Shown here: piece after piece, positions 1 to 8,689 of the stretch
Position numbering within the stretch: the stretch's first letter is position 1
Layout of the letters: each line of letters starts with the position of its first letter
Source of the DNA: CAZISM01 sp964541895
GTDB lineage: Bacteria; Zhuqueibacterota; Zhuqueibacteria; Residuimicrobiales; Residuimicrobiaceae
DNA: 64,000 bases
Assembly: GCA_964541895.1 (NCBI GenBank)
Contig: CAZISM010000003.1
Span: 79,018 to 143,017, forward strand
Direction of reading: 5' to 3'
Made by a program: the position numbers and the translations under genes
Notes under the pieces: generated by a model
The model's input: only the letters and a program-made list of their open reading frames with translations
What the model was told of the DNA's origin: nothing
Databases searched by the model: none

Positions 1-427
1 ACGTTTCAGCTACCTCTGTTGAAAGGGGCCCTGCCTTGGCATCCGGATGAGGCTGAATGCCCAGCAGCACCACTTGCGCACCCGTTTCCTGCGCCAGATA
101 ACTCATCAGCGGCCGCAGGGAAGGATGGTGCGCCGAAAACCCTATCCCGTTCAATTCATCAGCCGCCAAAAACAGGACGTCACCCGGCTGCGCCCCGGCA
201 TCCACCGCATCCACCAGCAAGATGGTCTGCGGATGAAAGGCGCGGACCGGTCCGGTAAAATTCTCCGGCACCTCCTCACAGACCAGAACGTGGAAATCTT
301 TGCTGTCGACCAGCTGCTGCGCAAGCGCCGTACCAACGCCGTCATCGCCACGCCAGGGATGGCCTATGCCAAGAAGTACGGTGACGTTTCCCGAAACAAG
401 ATCATGCACTCTTTCCTGCAAAGTCAT
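1..427 (-). CDS. [NiFe]-hydrogenase maturation protease (HycI/M52 family), 3' end cut by window
   Basis: Nickel-dependent endopeptidase of family M52, which removes the C-terminal tail of the hydrogenase large subunit after Ni insertion. The frame is open from ATG at 427 to the window edge, with about 142 residues visible. It starts with the family signature GIGHPWRGDDGVG at residues 20-32, then has LLVDAVDAG (70-78), SAHHP (98-102) and LLGIQPHP (121-128). The Asp residues in the first two motifs and the His in the third match the three metal ligands known in this family. It lies 24 nt downstream of the gamma subunit gene and is clearly in the same operon. The HycI-like LGIQP motif favours the group 3/4 hydrogenase branch. 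The hydrogenase large and small subunit genes are not in the window and may lie beyond the edge. Confidence 0.88.
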   Translation of the reverse strand, partial: MTLQERVHDLVSGNVTVLLGIGHPWRGDDGVGTALAQQLVDSKDFHVLVCEEVPENFTGPVRAFHPQTILLVDAVDAGAQPGDVLFLAADELNGIGFSAHHPSLRPLMSYLAQETGAQVVLLGIQPHPDAKAGPLSTEVAET

Positions 428-451
428 GGCGCACACCACGGTAACGACCTG

Positions 452-1279
452 TCAGCGTTCCGGCAGCTTTTTAATCTGTCGCCACGAGAACACCGGACCA
501 TCCACGCAGATATATTTGTGGCCGATAGCGCAATGACCGCATTTGCCGACACCACACTTCATGTAGCGCTCCAGGGTGGAAATGATCCGGTCCTCCGGAA
601 ATCCCATGGCCAGTAAATCCTGGATGACGAATCGAATCATCACCGGCGGACCGCAGGTAAACGCCACCGTGCGCGCCGGATCTATCTTTACTTTTTCGAA
701 CAAAGTGGTGACCACCCCGACATAGCCTGACCAGCCCGAATCCGGCTGATCAACAGTCTGCAGACAGGTGATGTCCTTGCGCTTCGACCAGGTCTCCAGG
801 AGCGGCTTGTAAACGCGATCAGCCGGAGTGCGTGCGCCGTAGAGAATGGTAAATGCACCGAACGCATCGCGGCTGTCGAGCATGGGGTCGATCAAAGATT
901 TCAGCGGCGGCAGGCCGATGCCGCCGGCGATGAACAGGACGTCAAATCCTTTTACCTCTTCAAGGGGAAACTGGTTGCCCAGCGGCGCACGAATGCCCAG
1001 CACATCTCCCGACTTCATCCGATGCATGGCCAGGGTCACGTTGCCGATGGCGCGCACGGTGACGGCAAACGTGCCGAGCTCATTTGGATTCGAACAAAAA
1101 CCAAAAGGTGCTTCGCCGACGCCAAACACCGACGCTTCCACGAATTGGCCCGGACGATAGCGAAATTGACGGTTGTATTCCGGATCCAGGAAATGCATGG
1201 TGAACGTTTTGGTGTCAATCGTTTCGTCCTCCATGCGGTCGATAACGGCCAGCGGCGGGATATAGAGATGATCCGTCAT
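452..1279 (-). CDS. Sulfhydrogenase/[NiFe]-hydrogenase gamma subunit, FAD/NAD(P)-binding reductase
   Basis: Flavin- and pyridine-nucleotide-binding electron-transfer subunit of the HydG/PyrK type, 275 aa. It passes electrons between NAD(P)H and the iron-sulfur chain of the beta subunit. An FAD-binding motif RPGQF lies near residue 42, a nucleotide-binding stretch FIAGGIGLPPL near 115, and TCGPPVM near 215. A C-terminal [2Fe-2S] motif has Cys spacing CX4CX2CX7C (CGVGKCGHC, then a later Cys). An open frame extends to 1396, but the ATG at 1279, one base after the upstream stop, gives the family-like N-terminus. The very tight spacing indicates translational coupling. The subunit type is well supported; whether the partner is NAD or NADP is not visible. 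Confidence 0.9.
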   Translation of the reverse strand: MTDHLYIPPLAVIDRMEDETIDTKTFTMHFLDPEYNRQFRYRPGQFVEASVFGVGEAPFGFCSNPNELGTFAVTVRAIGNVTLAMHRMKSGDVLGIRAPLGNQFPLEEVKGFDVLFIAGGIGLPPLKSLIDPMLDSRDAFGAFTILYGARTPADRVYKPLLETWSKRKDITCLQTVDQPDSGWSGYVGVVTTLFEKVKIDPARTVAFTCGPPVMIRFVIQDLLAMGFPEDRIISTLERYMKCGVGKCGHCAIGHKYICVDGPVFSWRQIKKLPER

Positions 1280-1280
1280 G

Positions 1281-2348
1281 TTAGCTCTCTTTTTCGATAA
1301 GGACCTGGCCGTCGCGACGGAGGCGTTTGACCACCGCTGCCATATCCAGCAGGCCAAAGGCTTCACACACCGTGATGCAGCGGCCACAGCCAACACAACC
1401 AGGGTGGCCGTCCTGATGAATATACGCGTAGCTGAGCTTGTGATAAAACCGTCGTTTCACCCGCTCTTTGGTTTTGGCGCGCGGATTATGTCCGGACGCT
1501 TCCCGGGTAAAGCCCGAATACTGGCAGGAATCCCAACAGCGGAAGCGGACGCCGGCGCCGTCCTGGTATTGGCCGTCGTTGACATCAAAACAGGTGCAAA
1601 TGGGACAGACGTGGGTGCAGCCGCCGCAGCTGAAACACTCGGCCCCCATCTGCTCCCACAGCGCTTCATCCACCCTGTTGTTGGTGATCGCGATAACGGC
1701 TTTGGCGAGATAGGCGGTGGTCTCCATCTTTTCGTCGCAGGCCTGCATCAGCTCCAGCCGTTTGTTCGCGTCCGCGGGCGTCGCGGATTCCGTTCGCACG
1801 CCCTGCAAAAAGACCACGCCTTTGTCGGTGCCGATGTCGGCGAGAAAATAGTCCCCCAGATCGGTCAATTGCACGTCGTACCCTGCTGTCAGGGAAGGGC
1901 CGCCGTCACAGCAGATACAGAAGCAGGTGTCCAGCGGCACGGTGCACGCCAGGCTGACAATGATAGTGCTGTTGCGCCGTTCCCAGTAAGGGGTGTCTTG
2001 ATAGACGCCGCCGAAAAAATGATCGCTATGGCGAATGCCTTGCACATCGCACGAACGGATGCCGAAAATAATCTGCGGTTCGATGCGTTCGCGACGGGAC
2101 AGAACCGGCACAGACTGTTCCCGGGTAAATACAAACAGCTCCTCCCAGGCCGGCGTCAAAAACCGTTTCAGCGGAGTGTAATCGTTCACATACTCAAAGG
2201 TGATTTCGTCGACGCTTTGCAGCGGTCTGAACGTCACCTCGCCGTCCGGCATGGCACACGGCCCAATGACCCGACTCTTCTCCAGCCAGCCGGCCAGATG
2301 GTTTAACAACGCTTGTTTTTCCAGACGAACGGATTCTCCGACCTTCAT
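1281..2348 (-). CDS. Sulfhydrogenase/hydrogenase beta subunit, 4Fe-4S electron-transfer protein
   Basis: 355-aa iron-sulfur protein of the HydB/anaerobic sulfite reductase subunit A type. It wires the gamma flavoprotein to a catalytic subunit. Two classical [4Fe-4S] motifs are present in the C-terminal half, CFSCGGCTHVCP and CVGCGRCITVC. A further Cys-rich patch (ACTVPLDTCFCICC) lies in the middle. The ATG at 2348 shares its A with the TGA of the upstream Mo-subunit gene, so the two are translationally coupled. A longer frame to 2546 exists, but its N-terminus overlaps the upstream gene and does not resemble the family. Operon order is Mo-like subunit, beta, gamma, protease. Confidence 0.9.
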   Translation of the reverse strand: MKVGESVRLEKQALLNHLAGWLEKSRVIGPCAMPDGEVTFRPLQSVDEITFEYVNDYTPLKRFLTPAWEELFVFTREQSVPVLSRRERIEPQIIFGIRSCDVQGIRHSDHFFGGVYQDTPYWERRNSTIIVSLACTVPLDTCFCICCDGGPSLTAGYDVQLTDLGDYFLADIGTDKGVVFLQGVRTESATPADANKRLELMQACDEKMETTAYLAKAVIAITNNRVDEALWEQMGAECFSCGGCTHVCPICTCFDVNDGQYQDGAGVRFRCWDSCQYSGFTREASGHNPRAKTKERVKRRFYHKLSYAYIHQDGHPGCVGCGRCITVCEAFGLLDMAAVVKRLRRDGQVLIEKES

Positions 2349-4306
2349 CAAACGGCCTCCAATCGCGCGCGACAGCTTTTCATCAGCGGCGTTTTCGATA
2401 CCGGATCCAGCCCGGGCGACAGCAACGACAGGGTCTGACCGCCTCGCCTGTGCAGCGGCGCATAGAGGGTGCCCGGCAAAACGGCAGAGGTGACCACGAC
2501 CTGGCGGACGAGTTCGCCGTACCGCGTCATGATGCGCACGTTCCAACCGCTGCGCAGCTTTAAGGCGCGGGCATCCTCGGTGTGGATTTCCACAATGGCG
2601 ACCGGCTCTTCTTTGGCCAGCGTGTACGAATGTTCCAGCAAGGTGCCGCTATGGCGATGAAGACGGCCGCGACCGACGATGAGCGTAAACGGAAACTCGG
2701 TATCCGCGGGCTCGGCGGGAGCGGCGGGCTCGGCCAGAGAAAACAGGCTTTTGGAAAGACGGCCTCGTTGATCGCTCCAGATCGCGCCGCCGGGTGCCCG
2801 TAATGATTCGTAATTCATATCCTGATAGAGCGGCAGCGCGGCCGCCAGGTCGGCGAAAAGCGCAGCCGGGGTGCTCATCGGCCAAGCGGCGCCCCACTCG
2901 TTGGCAAGCAGGGTGATGATTTCGTAATCCGGCTTGCTTTCACCCAGCGGTGATATCGCGCGCTGCAATCGCTGCACGCGACGTTCCATGCTGGTGAAGG
3001 TGCCCTCTTTTTCGGCAAAGCTGCACGCCGGTAACACCACCGCTGCCATCTGCGCGGTCTCGGTCATAAACAGATCCTGCACCACCAGAAAATCGAGTTG
3101 CTGCAACCGTTCTGAACGTGCCACCGTGCTGTGCAGGTTTTCTCCGACCACGTACAGGGAACGGATGCTCCCGCCGGCGTGATCTACCATTTCCTGCAGG
3201 GTAAGGCCCGGCTCCCGGGGCAGCGCGGTGTTCCATACATGGGCATAGTGGGCAGCGGCCGACTCATCGCTTAAAAAATTATGACCGGGCAGCAATTCGG
3301 CCGCCATGCCGACATCGATGCTGCCCTGCATGTTGCCCGGATTGAACAGCGGCAGGATACCGCATCCCGGCTTGTCGATTTTATCCGTCATCATCGCCAG
3401 ATCGAGAAGAGCGCGCACGGCCTGGTAGCCGTCCGTTTGTTGGGTCAGCCCGTTGCCGTAGACGATCACACCTGATTTGGCTTTGGCCCATATTTCCGCC
3501 GCCCGCGCGATCTCTTTAGCCTCCACAGCGCAAACCGCCGCCGCGGCCTCTGCGTTAAAGCGGGAGAGCCGCTCTTTCGTTTTCAACCAACCGCCGGCAT
3601 TGGCTGAAAGCCAGCCTCGCTCCATAATTTCGTGCATTATGGCGTAGAGAAGGTGCAGGTCGGTCGATGGTTTGGGACGCAGGTGGCAGGCGTAAAAGCC
3701 GGAGAACTCCTGTTCGTGCGGGTCGATGAGAATCACGGACCGGCCGTTGCGCGCGGCTTGCAGAACCAGGGCGCCGACGCGGGCTGTTTGCGTTTTTGTA
3801 TTGGCGCCGATGATCAGGATGACGTCGGCCTGGCTCAGGTCCTGAAACGTCGCCGTGGCCGCCGCGGTTCGCCCCTGGTTTAGCAAGGCGCGTACCGTCG
3901 GCCCCTGGTACAGCCGCATGGCGGTATCCAGGTTGGGCGTTGCCAATATCGTGCGGCTGAATCGAGTCAGCAGATACAGCTCTTCGTTGGTACACTTGAG
4001 CGAACCGATCACACCGGTCGCCGCCGCGCCGTAACGGTCGCGAACCCGCTCCATGCCTTCGCGGGTGGCCCGAAGCGCACGGGACCAGGAAACCGGTTTG
4101 AAAACATTGTTCTCTTTGATTAAGGGCTGTGTGATTCGTTGTGGATGGTGGATGAATTGATAGCCGTTCCACCCTTTGCTGCACAAAGTGCCTTTGCTGG
4201 CTGGATGAGCTCGTTGTGGGAATACCGCAACAACTCTCTGGTGTTCGACTTGTACGACAACACCGCAACCACAACCGCAAAACGGGCAAGTGGTCAACAC
4301 GTTCAC
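2348..4306 (-). CDS. Formate-dehydrogenase-like molybdopterin oxidoreductase lacking the catalytic Cys/Sec
   Basis: Member of the molybdopterin oxidoreductase superfamily (FdhA/FdhF-like), 652 aa. An N-terminal [4Fe-4S] motif (CPFCGCGC, then LCSKG with the conserved Lys) is followed by GVIGSLKCTNEELYLL and molybdopterin domains. A C-terminal molydopterin-dinucleotide-binding region runs from about residue 540. At the position of the Mo-ligating Sec140/Cys and of His141 in E. coli FDH-H, this protein reads MRLYQGPTV. Tyr and Gln therefore replace both catalytic residues, and the Tyr codon is TAC, so no Sec recoding is possible. It is probably not a formate dehydrogenase and may be structural or redox-only. 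The start is set by a GGAGGAG Shine-Dalgarno 8 nt before GTG at 4306; an upstream in-frame ATG (4324) lies before that site. Confidence 0.88.
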   Translation of the reverse strand: MNVLTTCPFCGCGCGVVVQVEHQRVVAVFPQRAHPASKGTLCSKGWNGYQFIHHPQRITQPLIKENNVFKPVSWSRALRATREGMERVRDRYGAAATGVIGSLKCTNEELYLLTRFSRTILATPNLDTAMRLYQGPTVRALLNQGRTAAATATFQDLSQADVILIIGANTKTQTARVGALVLQAARNGRSVILIDPHEQEFSGFYACHLRPKPSTDLHLLYAIMHEIMERGWLSANAGGWLKTKERLSRFNAEAAAAVCAVEAKEIARAAEIWAKAKSGVIVYGNGLTQQTDGYQAVRALLDLAMMTDKIDKPGCGILPLFNPGNMQGSIDVGMAAELLPGHNFLSDESAAAHYAHVWNTALPREPGLTLQEMVDHAGGSIRSLYVVGENLHSTVARSERLQQLDFLVVQDLFMTETAQMAAVVLPACSFAEKEGTFTSMERRVQRLQRAISPLGESKPDYEIITLLANEWGAAWPMSTPAALFADLAAALPLYQDMNYESLRAPGGAIWSDQRGRLSKSLFSLAEPAAPAEPADTEFPFTLIVGRGRLHRHSGTLLEHSYTLAKEEPVAIVEIHTEDARALKLRSGWNVRIMTRYGELVRQVVVTSAVLPGTLYAPLHRRGGQTLSLLSPGLDPVSKTPLMKSCRARLEAV

Positions 4307-4314
4307 CTCGGCAT

Positions 4315-4321
4315 CTCCTCC
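4315..4321 (-). promoter_or_regulatory. Shine-Dalgarno deciding the Mo-subunit start
   Basis: GGAGGAG read on the minus strand, 8 nt ahead of GTG 4306. The ATG at 4324 would place this site inside the coding sequence, so the GTG is preferred. Confidence 0.65.
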
Positions 4322-4555
4322 CATTCGTCAGTAGCCGGTTCAGTCCGCCGTCGAATTCTTGTTGCGCTAGAAGATGTGAATCGTGTACGTCATCGTAAGT
4401 GCGCAGGGCCTGTGGTATGTGAGGTGTGCCGTGCCCTTCGGTCAGTTGCGTAAGCGTAGGAATTGTGGAAAGATATACCTGTTGGCATAATATCAACAAA
4501 AAAGAGCAAAGACGCAAGGTTTTTCACCACGGCTGATAATTTAAGTTTAATCATC

Positions 4556-4584
4556 TTGACATAGAAAATAAAATTCGATAAATT
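4556..4584 (+). promoter_or_regulatory. Sigma70-type promoter candidate for adenine deaminase
   Basis: TTGACA at 4556-4561, a 17-nt spacer, then TAAATT at 4579-4584 (4 of 6 matches to TATAAT). It predicts a 5' leader of roughly 220 nt before the start codon at 4811. Confidence 0.5.
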
Positions 4585-4810
4585 GAATGCTATGTAACGT
4601 GGGCGGCTGTATGCAGGTTTTGCCATTTCAACAGAGCAACGTTGTCGGTTTTTATCGTTCGTGCTGCCTGGCTCCTTCACCGGAAGGGATCTTGGTGCCG
4701 CTGTCGTTTCACCCATCATCTCCTTCTTCGCCCTCCTCCGCATTCCCTATCGTCTCGGATAGCATCACTACTCTTTTCTGTGCACAGACGGCTAACAGAG
4801 GAGTTCCGTT

Positions 4811-6541
4811 ATGATCAAAGAATATATTCAAGCAGCCCGCGGCCAGATGAAGGCCACCCTGGTTCTAAAAAATGCCCGCGTGATCAATGTCTTTTCCGGC
4901 CACATCGAGGCGGTCGACGTAGCTGTCTACAGGGACACCGTCATCGGGCTGGGCAAATGCTATCACGGCGAAGAAGAGGTTGATCTCAAGGGCCTGTACC
5001 TGGCGCCTGGCTTTATGGACGGCCATGTCCATATCGAAAGCTCCATGGTGGAGGTGCCGCAGTTCGCCCGCGCCGTGGTGCCGTTGGGCACGACCTCTGT
5101 CATCGCCGATCCTCACGAAATTGCCAACGTATTGGGATACGAAGGCATCCGCTATATGATGGATGCCAGCAAATTCAATCCGCTGAATGTGTTCTTTATG
5201 CTTTCTTCCTGCGTGCCGGCGTCGCCGCTGGAGACCGCCGGATCCGAGTTGCGTGCCTTTGATATCTTTCCCTTTCTGCGTGAAAAATGGGTGCTGGGGC
5301 TTGCCGAAATGATGAACTATCCCGGCGTATTGAACGCCGAACCGGACGTGCTCGACAAGATAAAAATCGTCCCGGACAAACGCATCGACGGCCATGCCCC
5401 GGGATTGTCCGGTCTGGACTTGAACGCCTATATCACCGCCGGCGTGCAATCCGATCACGAATGCACCACTGTTGCCGAAGCAGAGGAAAAACTCAACCGG
5501 GGTATGTTTGTCATGATCCGGGAAGGATCAGGCACCAAAAATCTGCTCGATCTGTTGCCGCTGGTGACGGCGGCCAATGAACGGCGCTGCTTTTTTTGCA
5601 CCGACGATCGCCATCCCAACGACATCCTCGGTGAGGGGCACATCAATTTCATGATCAAAACCAGCATCCGGGCCGGGCTGTCACCGGTGACCGCCATTCG
5701 CATGGCGACCCTCAACACCGCGGAATACTTTGGCTTGCACAAATTGGGCGGCATTGGCCCGGGCCGCATGGCCGACCTGGTGGCGTTTGACAATTTTGAG
5801 GATTTCAACATCAGGCGGGTTTACAAGAACGGCCAGCTGGTCGCCCGCGATGGCGTTGCCATTTATGATGTGATGGTGCGCCCTCCTGCCGCCTTGCGCA
5901 GTTCGGTCAACATTCGCTGGCTCGAAGGCGACGAATTCTCCATTCCAGCCCAACGCTCGCGCTGCCGCGTGATCGGAGTGGTGCCGGATCAGATTGTCAC
6001 CGAATACCTGGAAGAGGAGCCCACCGTGGTCGACGGGCACATCATATCCGACGTACAACGGGACCTGCTCCGCCTCTATGTGTTGGAACGGCATCGCGCT
6101 TCCGGCAATATCGGCCGCGGTTTGGTCAAAGGCTTTGGCCTGCAAAGAGGAGCGATCGCTACCTCGATCGGCCATGACAGTCACAACATCATTGCCGTAG
6201 GCGTGCAGGATCGGGATATTCTCAAAGCGGTCACCTCCATCAATAAAATGGGCGGCGGCATCGCCGTTGTCGACGATGGCCAGGTTCTGGAATCCATCGA
6301 ACTGCCCATAGCCGGACTCATGTCCAACAAACCGCTGGAATTCGTCAGTGCCAAAACCCGCGATCTGGTGGCCGCCTGCCACAGCCTCGGCGTACCGCTG
6401 GCCGATCCGCTGATGACGCTTTCGTTCCTGGCGCTGCCGGTCATTCCCAGGCTCAAATTAACCGATCGCGGTCTGGTGGATGTGGAAAAATTCGCTCACG
6501 TCGACCTGTTCCTCCAGGATAAAGTTGCAATCGGTCAATAA
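4811..6541 (+). CDS. ade: Adenine deaminase
   Basis: Amidohydrolase-superfamily enzyme of purine salvage, 576 aa, converting adenine to hypoxanthine and ammonia in the cytoplasm. Metal-binding signatures are visible: GFMDGHVHIESSM near residue 68, DPHEIANVLG near 100, and TDDRHPNDI near 260. The C-terminal domain typical of bacterial Ade follows, with FGLQRGAIATSIGHDSHN around 440. Length and domain order are normal for the family. An AGAGGAG-like ribosome site precedes the ATG. It is monocistronic: the next gene has its own promoter. A long leader precedes it. Confidence 0.96.
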   Translation: MIKEYIQAARGQMKATLVLKNARVINVFSGHIEAVDVAVYRDTVIGLGKCYHGEEEVDLKGLYLAPGFMDGHVHIESSMVEVPQFARAVVPLGTTSVIADPHEIANVLGYEGIRYMMDASKFNPLNVFFMLSSCVPASPLETAGSELRAFDIFPFLREKWVLGLAEMMNYPGVLNAEPDVLDKIKIVPDKRIDGHAPGLSGLDLNAYITAGVQSDHECTTVAEAEEKLNRGMFVMIREGSGTKNLLDLLPLVTAANERRCFFCTDDRHPNDILGEGHINFMIKTSIRAGLSPVTAIRMATLNTAEYFGLHKLGGIGPGRMADLVAFDNFEDFNIRRVYKNGQLVARDGVAIYDVMVRPPAALRSSVNIRWLEGDEFSIPAQRSRCRVIGVVPDQIVTEYLEEEPTVVDGHIISDVQRDLLRLYVLERHRASGNIGRGLVKGFGLQRGAIATSIGHDSHNIIAVGVQDRDILKAVTSINKMGGGIAVVDDGQVLESIELPIAGLMSNKPLEFVSAKTRDLVAACHSLGVPLADPLMTLSFLALPVIPRLKLTDRGLVDVEKFAHVDLFLQDKVAIGQ

Positions 6542-6546
6542 ATCCC

Positions 6547-6575
6547 TTGACAGGTTATTATTTTTTAAATACATT
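6547..6575 (+). promoter_or_regulatory. Promoter candidate for the PATAN regulatory cassette
   Basis: TTGACA at 6547-6552, a 17-nt spacer, then TACATT at 6570-6575. Transcription would start near 6582, so the TTG at 6584 would be nearly leaderless. This favours ATG 6623 as the start of the following gene. Confidence 0.45.
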
Positions 6576-6622
6576 GAATTGGTTTGTTCATAGACAGGGC
6601 CCCTTTGGTTCAGGCGTCGGAT

Positions 6623-8683
6623 ATGTCCCCACAGCACTCTTTATTACTCATCGATAACGATCCGAAGAATCTGCGCATTCTAAAGCAGTATTTTGCGGAA
6701 GAGCAGTACCACGTCGACGAAGCGTCCTCGGATGAAACGGCACGCGACAAATTGTCGACCACCGACTATGACGCCATCCTGTCAGAGGTCAGTGCCCCGC
6801 AGATCGACGGCTTTAAAATTCTCGAACACCTGCACCGCAACAATCAGACGCAGACCGCGGTGCTGTTCATCACACAAAAAAGCGACGTTTGGAACCGTGT
6901 TAAAAGCTTCAAGATGGGCGCTAAAGACTATATCGTCAAGCCCGTTCACGTCAAAGAGATCGGCGCCCGCGTCCACATGATTCTCAACCGCCTGCAGCGC
7001 CGCCGAACCCTGCAACGCCGTGAACAGCCCTTTTCCGGTCGACTGGAGGATCTGGCGCTGACCGATCTTATCGAGGTGTTGAGTCTGGAAAAACGCAGCG
7101 GCATTCTGGAACTGCGTAACGAAAATGCGTTGAGCGGTCGAGTTTATTTTCGCGACGGTCAGGTAACACAAGCGACCACCGCCACCCAGCAGGCAGAAGA
7201 GGCGTTGTTCAAAATGATGTCGTGGCAAAAAGGGCGCTTTGCCATGCGTTTCATGCCGGTGGAAGACACCGATCAAATCGGTGTCAGCAACATGGGTCTA
7301 CTTTTGCAAGGAGCAACCAGGATGGAACAACGCGAAGAACTCTTACGACAACTTCCTTCGCTCGATGCGGTTCTCGTGACCACCGATAATTTCAAGCGAA
7401 TTGTGGCAAAAAAAAATCTGGCCTCCGACCTCGATTATTTTATCTCCCTGTTTGACGGACAGCGTGCGCTGGGCCGAATTGTCGATGAAAGCATCTATGA
7501 TGAAATCACCACGCTGAGCCGGATTCTCAAACTTTACCAGCTCGGTTTTTTGAATGCGTTGCGCGACCACACCCCTTCGCCCCAGGACAGCGAAATCGTT
7601 CCCCCTGCTGCGGCCGACGCGGATACGGAAGATGCACCGGAAATCGTCTTTCCCGACGAGATGGCGGTCGCAGCATCTCTGGATGAGCAGGCTTTTACAC
7701 TCCAGGAAGAGGTTATGGACGCGCTGGACGGAGATGGAGACAGCGACACCCCGGAGATGACGACCGCAGAAGCGGAAACGGATGATGACTCCCAGATGGT
7801 CGTGCAGCACGATTTTGCCGATGACAGTATCAGCGAATTGCTGACCCGGGATTTCAGCAAGTGGGATTCCGGCTACGATAAAGATCTCTTTTACGAACTG
7901 CGCGCCTCAGCAGAAGAAAAATCGGGTTTGCCGACCACCCCCCCGCTGCACAACGGCTCTGAAGACAGTCAGCTGCTTTTCCCGACTCTGGAGATGCTGG
8001 AACACGAACATCCGGCCGATGCCCTGTTGACGCTGAAAAGCGGGCCCTCTTTTCCCGAGTTGACTCATGAGGAACCGCCGCCACCGCTGACACCGCCTGC
8101 GGCCAGCCGTCCACCAGCGGAACGTCCCGGCCAACTATTTCAAAAAGCCTATGGCCATATCCTGATTCTGGCCGGCGATGATCGCATGCGCCTGCAGATG
8201 GTCTCCAGCCTGGTCGGACCACATGTGCAAAACCAACGACTGGGGCACCCCGATTGGTCCGATCTGCTCCTCGGCACCGCCGAATTCAAAGGCGGACACC
8301 TGTTGAACATCATCAGCGTTTCCGTCGCTAGGGAATTCACCGGCCTGATGGACTATTTCAGCCGCTCCATGTTCGGCTACATTGTCATGATCGATCGCCT
8401 GCCCGTGCCCTGGAGCTACTACCGCTATCTGCTGAAAACGCTGCAGCAATCGTATGGCGTGCCCTCTATCGTGCTGGTACCGGCACCTGTTTCTCTCGAA
8501 GCCAATTTATCAGAACTGGATTGGCGGGAACGTCTCGAACTGCGGGATCAGCAGATGCTGGCTACGCATGTCGAGTTTGAATCCATGACCTGCAAACGAT
8601 TGATCTTTAAGCTTTTTGAGAGCTATTACCGCGACCGGGTGGTTATGCATAAAAAGAACAAAACGCGTCCCATCGGGGTATAG
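6623..8683 (+). CDS. Pseudo-receiver / PATAN (DUF4388) / degenerate Ras-like GTPase multidomain protein
   Basis: 686-aa cytoplasmic signalling protein. Residues 1-125 are a CheY-like receiver (LLLIDNDP, FITQK, DYIVKP). The phospho-acceptor Asp is replaced by Glu in ILSEVSAPQIDG (codon GAG at 6785). Residues about 135-240 are a PATAN/DUF4388 domain (FSGRLEDLALTDLIEVLSL, SGILEL). A helical or winged-helix-like segment follows to about 330, then an acidic, Pro-rich, presumably disordered linker of about 190 residues. The last 165 residues (GHILILAGDD ... MFGYIVMIDR ... PSIVLVPAP) resemble COG2229-type small GTPases without a P-loop or NKxD. They are similar to the stand-alone protein at 9908-10423. 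An upstream in-frame TTG at 6584 is possible but unlikely from promoter placement. Confidence 0.85.
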   Translation: MSPQHSLLLIDNDPKNLRILKQYFAEEQYHVDEASSDETARDKLSTTDYDAILSEVSAPQIDGFKILEHLHRNNQTQTAVLFITQKSDVWNRVKSFKMGAKDYIVKPVHVKEIGARVHMILNRLQRRRTLQRREQPFSGRLEDLALTDLIEVLSLEKRSGILELRNENALSGRVYFRDGQVTQATTATQQAEEALFKMMSWQKGRFAMRFMPVEDTDQIGVSNMGLLLQGATRMEQREELLRQLPSLDAVLVTTDNFKRIVAKKNLASDLDYFISLFDGQRALGRIVDESIYDEITTLSRILKLYQLGFLNALRDHTPSPQDSEIVPPAAADADTEDAPEIVFPDEMAVAASLDEQAFTLQEEVMDALDGDGDSDTPEMTTAEAETDDDSQMVVQHDFADDSISELLTRDFSKWDSGYDKDLFYELRASAEEKSGLPTTPPLHNGSEDSQLLFPTLEMLEHEHPADALLTLKSGPSFPELTHEEPPPPLTPPAASRPPAERPGQLFQKAYGHILILAGDDRMRLQMVSSLVGPHVQNQRLGHPDWSDLLLGTAEFKGGHLLNIISVSVAREFTGLMDYFSRSMFGYIVMIDRLPVPWSYYRYLLKTLQQSYGVPSIVLVPAPVSLEANLSELDWRERLELRDQQMLATHVEFESMTCKRLIFKLFESYYRDRVVMHKKNKTRPIGV

Positions 8684-8689
8684 CGACCT

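Larger units (their letters stand above)
4307..4810. other. Divergent intergenic region between hydrogenase operon and adenine deaminase
   Basis: About 500 bases with no convincing gene. It separates two divergent transcription units and must hold both promoters. The central part (about 4490-4590) is AT-rich and contains a good plus-strand promoter. The roughly 220 nt between that promoter and the adenine deaminase start include short self-complementary stretches, for example CCTTC/GGAAGG around 4675-4690, but I cannot assign them to a known riboswitch class. No obvious operator repeats were seen for the hydrogenase side. Confidence 0.6.

Noticed and set aside
1278..2306. 342-aa plus-strand ORF opposite the hydrogenase beta gene
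   Set aside because: Antisense shadow of a gene with clear Fe-S motifs; composition is typical of mirrored GC-rich coding.
2348..4306. Selenocysteine-containing formate dehydrogenase
   Set aside because: The catalytic position is TAC (Tyr), not TGA, and no SECIS-like hairpin is needed to read the frame.
3555..4517. Long minus-strand ORF overlapping the Mo-subunit gene and running into the upstream region
   Set aside because: It overlaps the real gene in another frame for most of its length; the upstream 60 codons have no recognisable family or ribosome site.
4590..4810. Known purine or cofactor riboswitch before adenine deaminase
   Set aside because: I could not match conserved core nucleotides of any class with confidence, so only an unassigned leader is reported.
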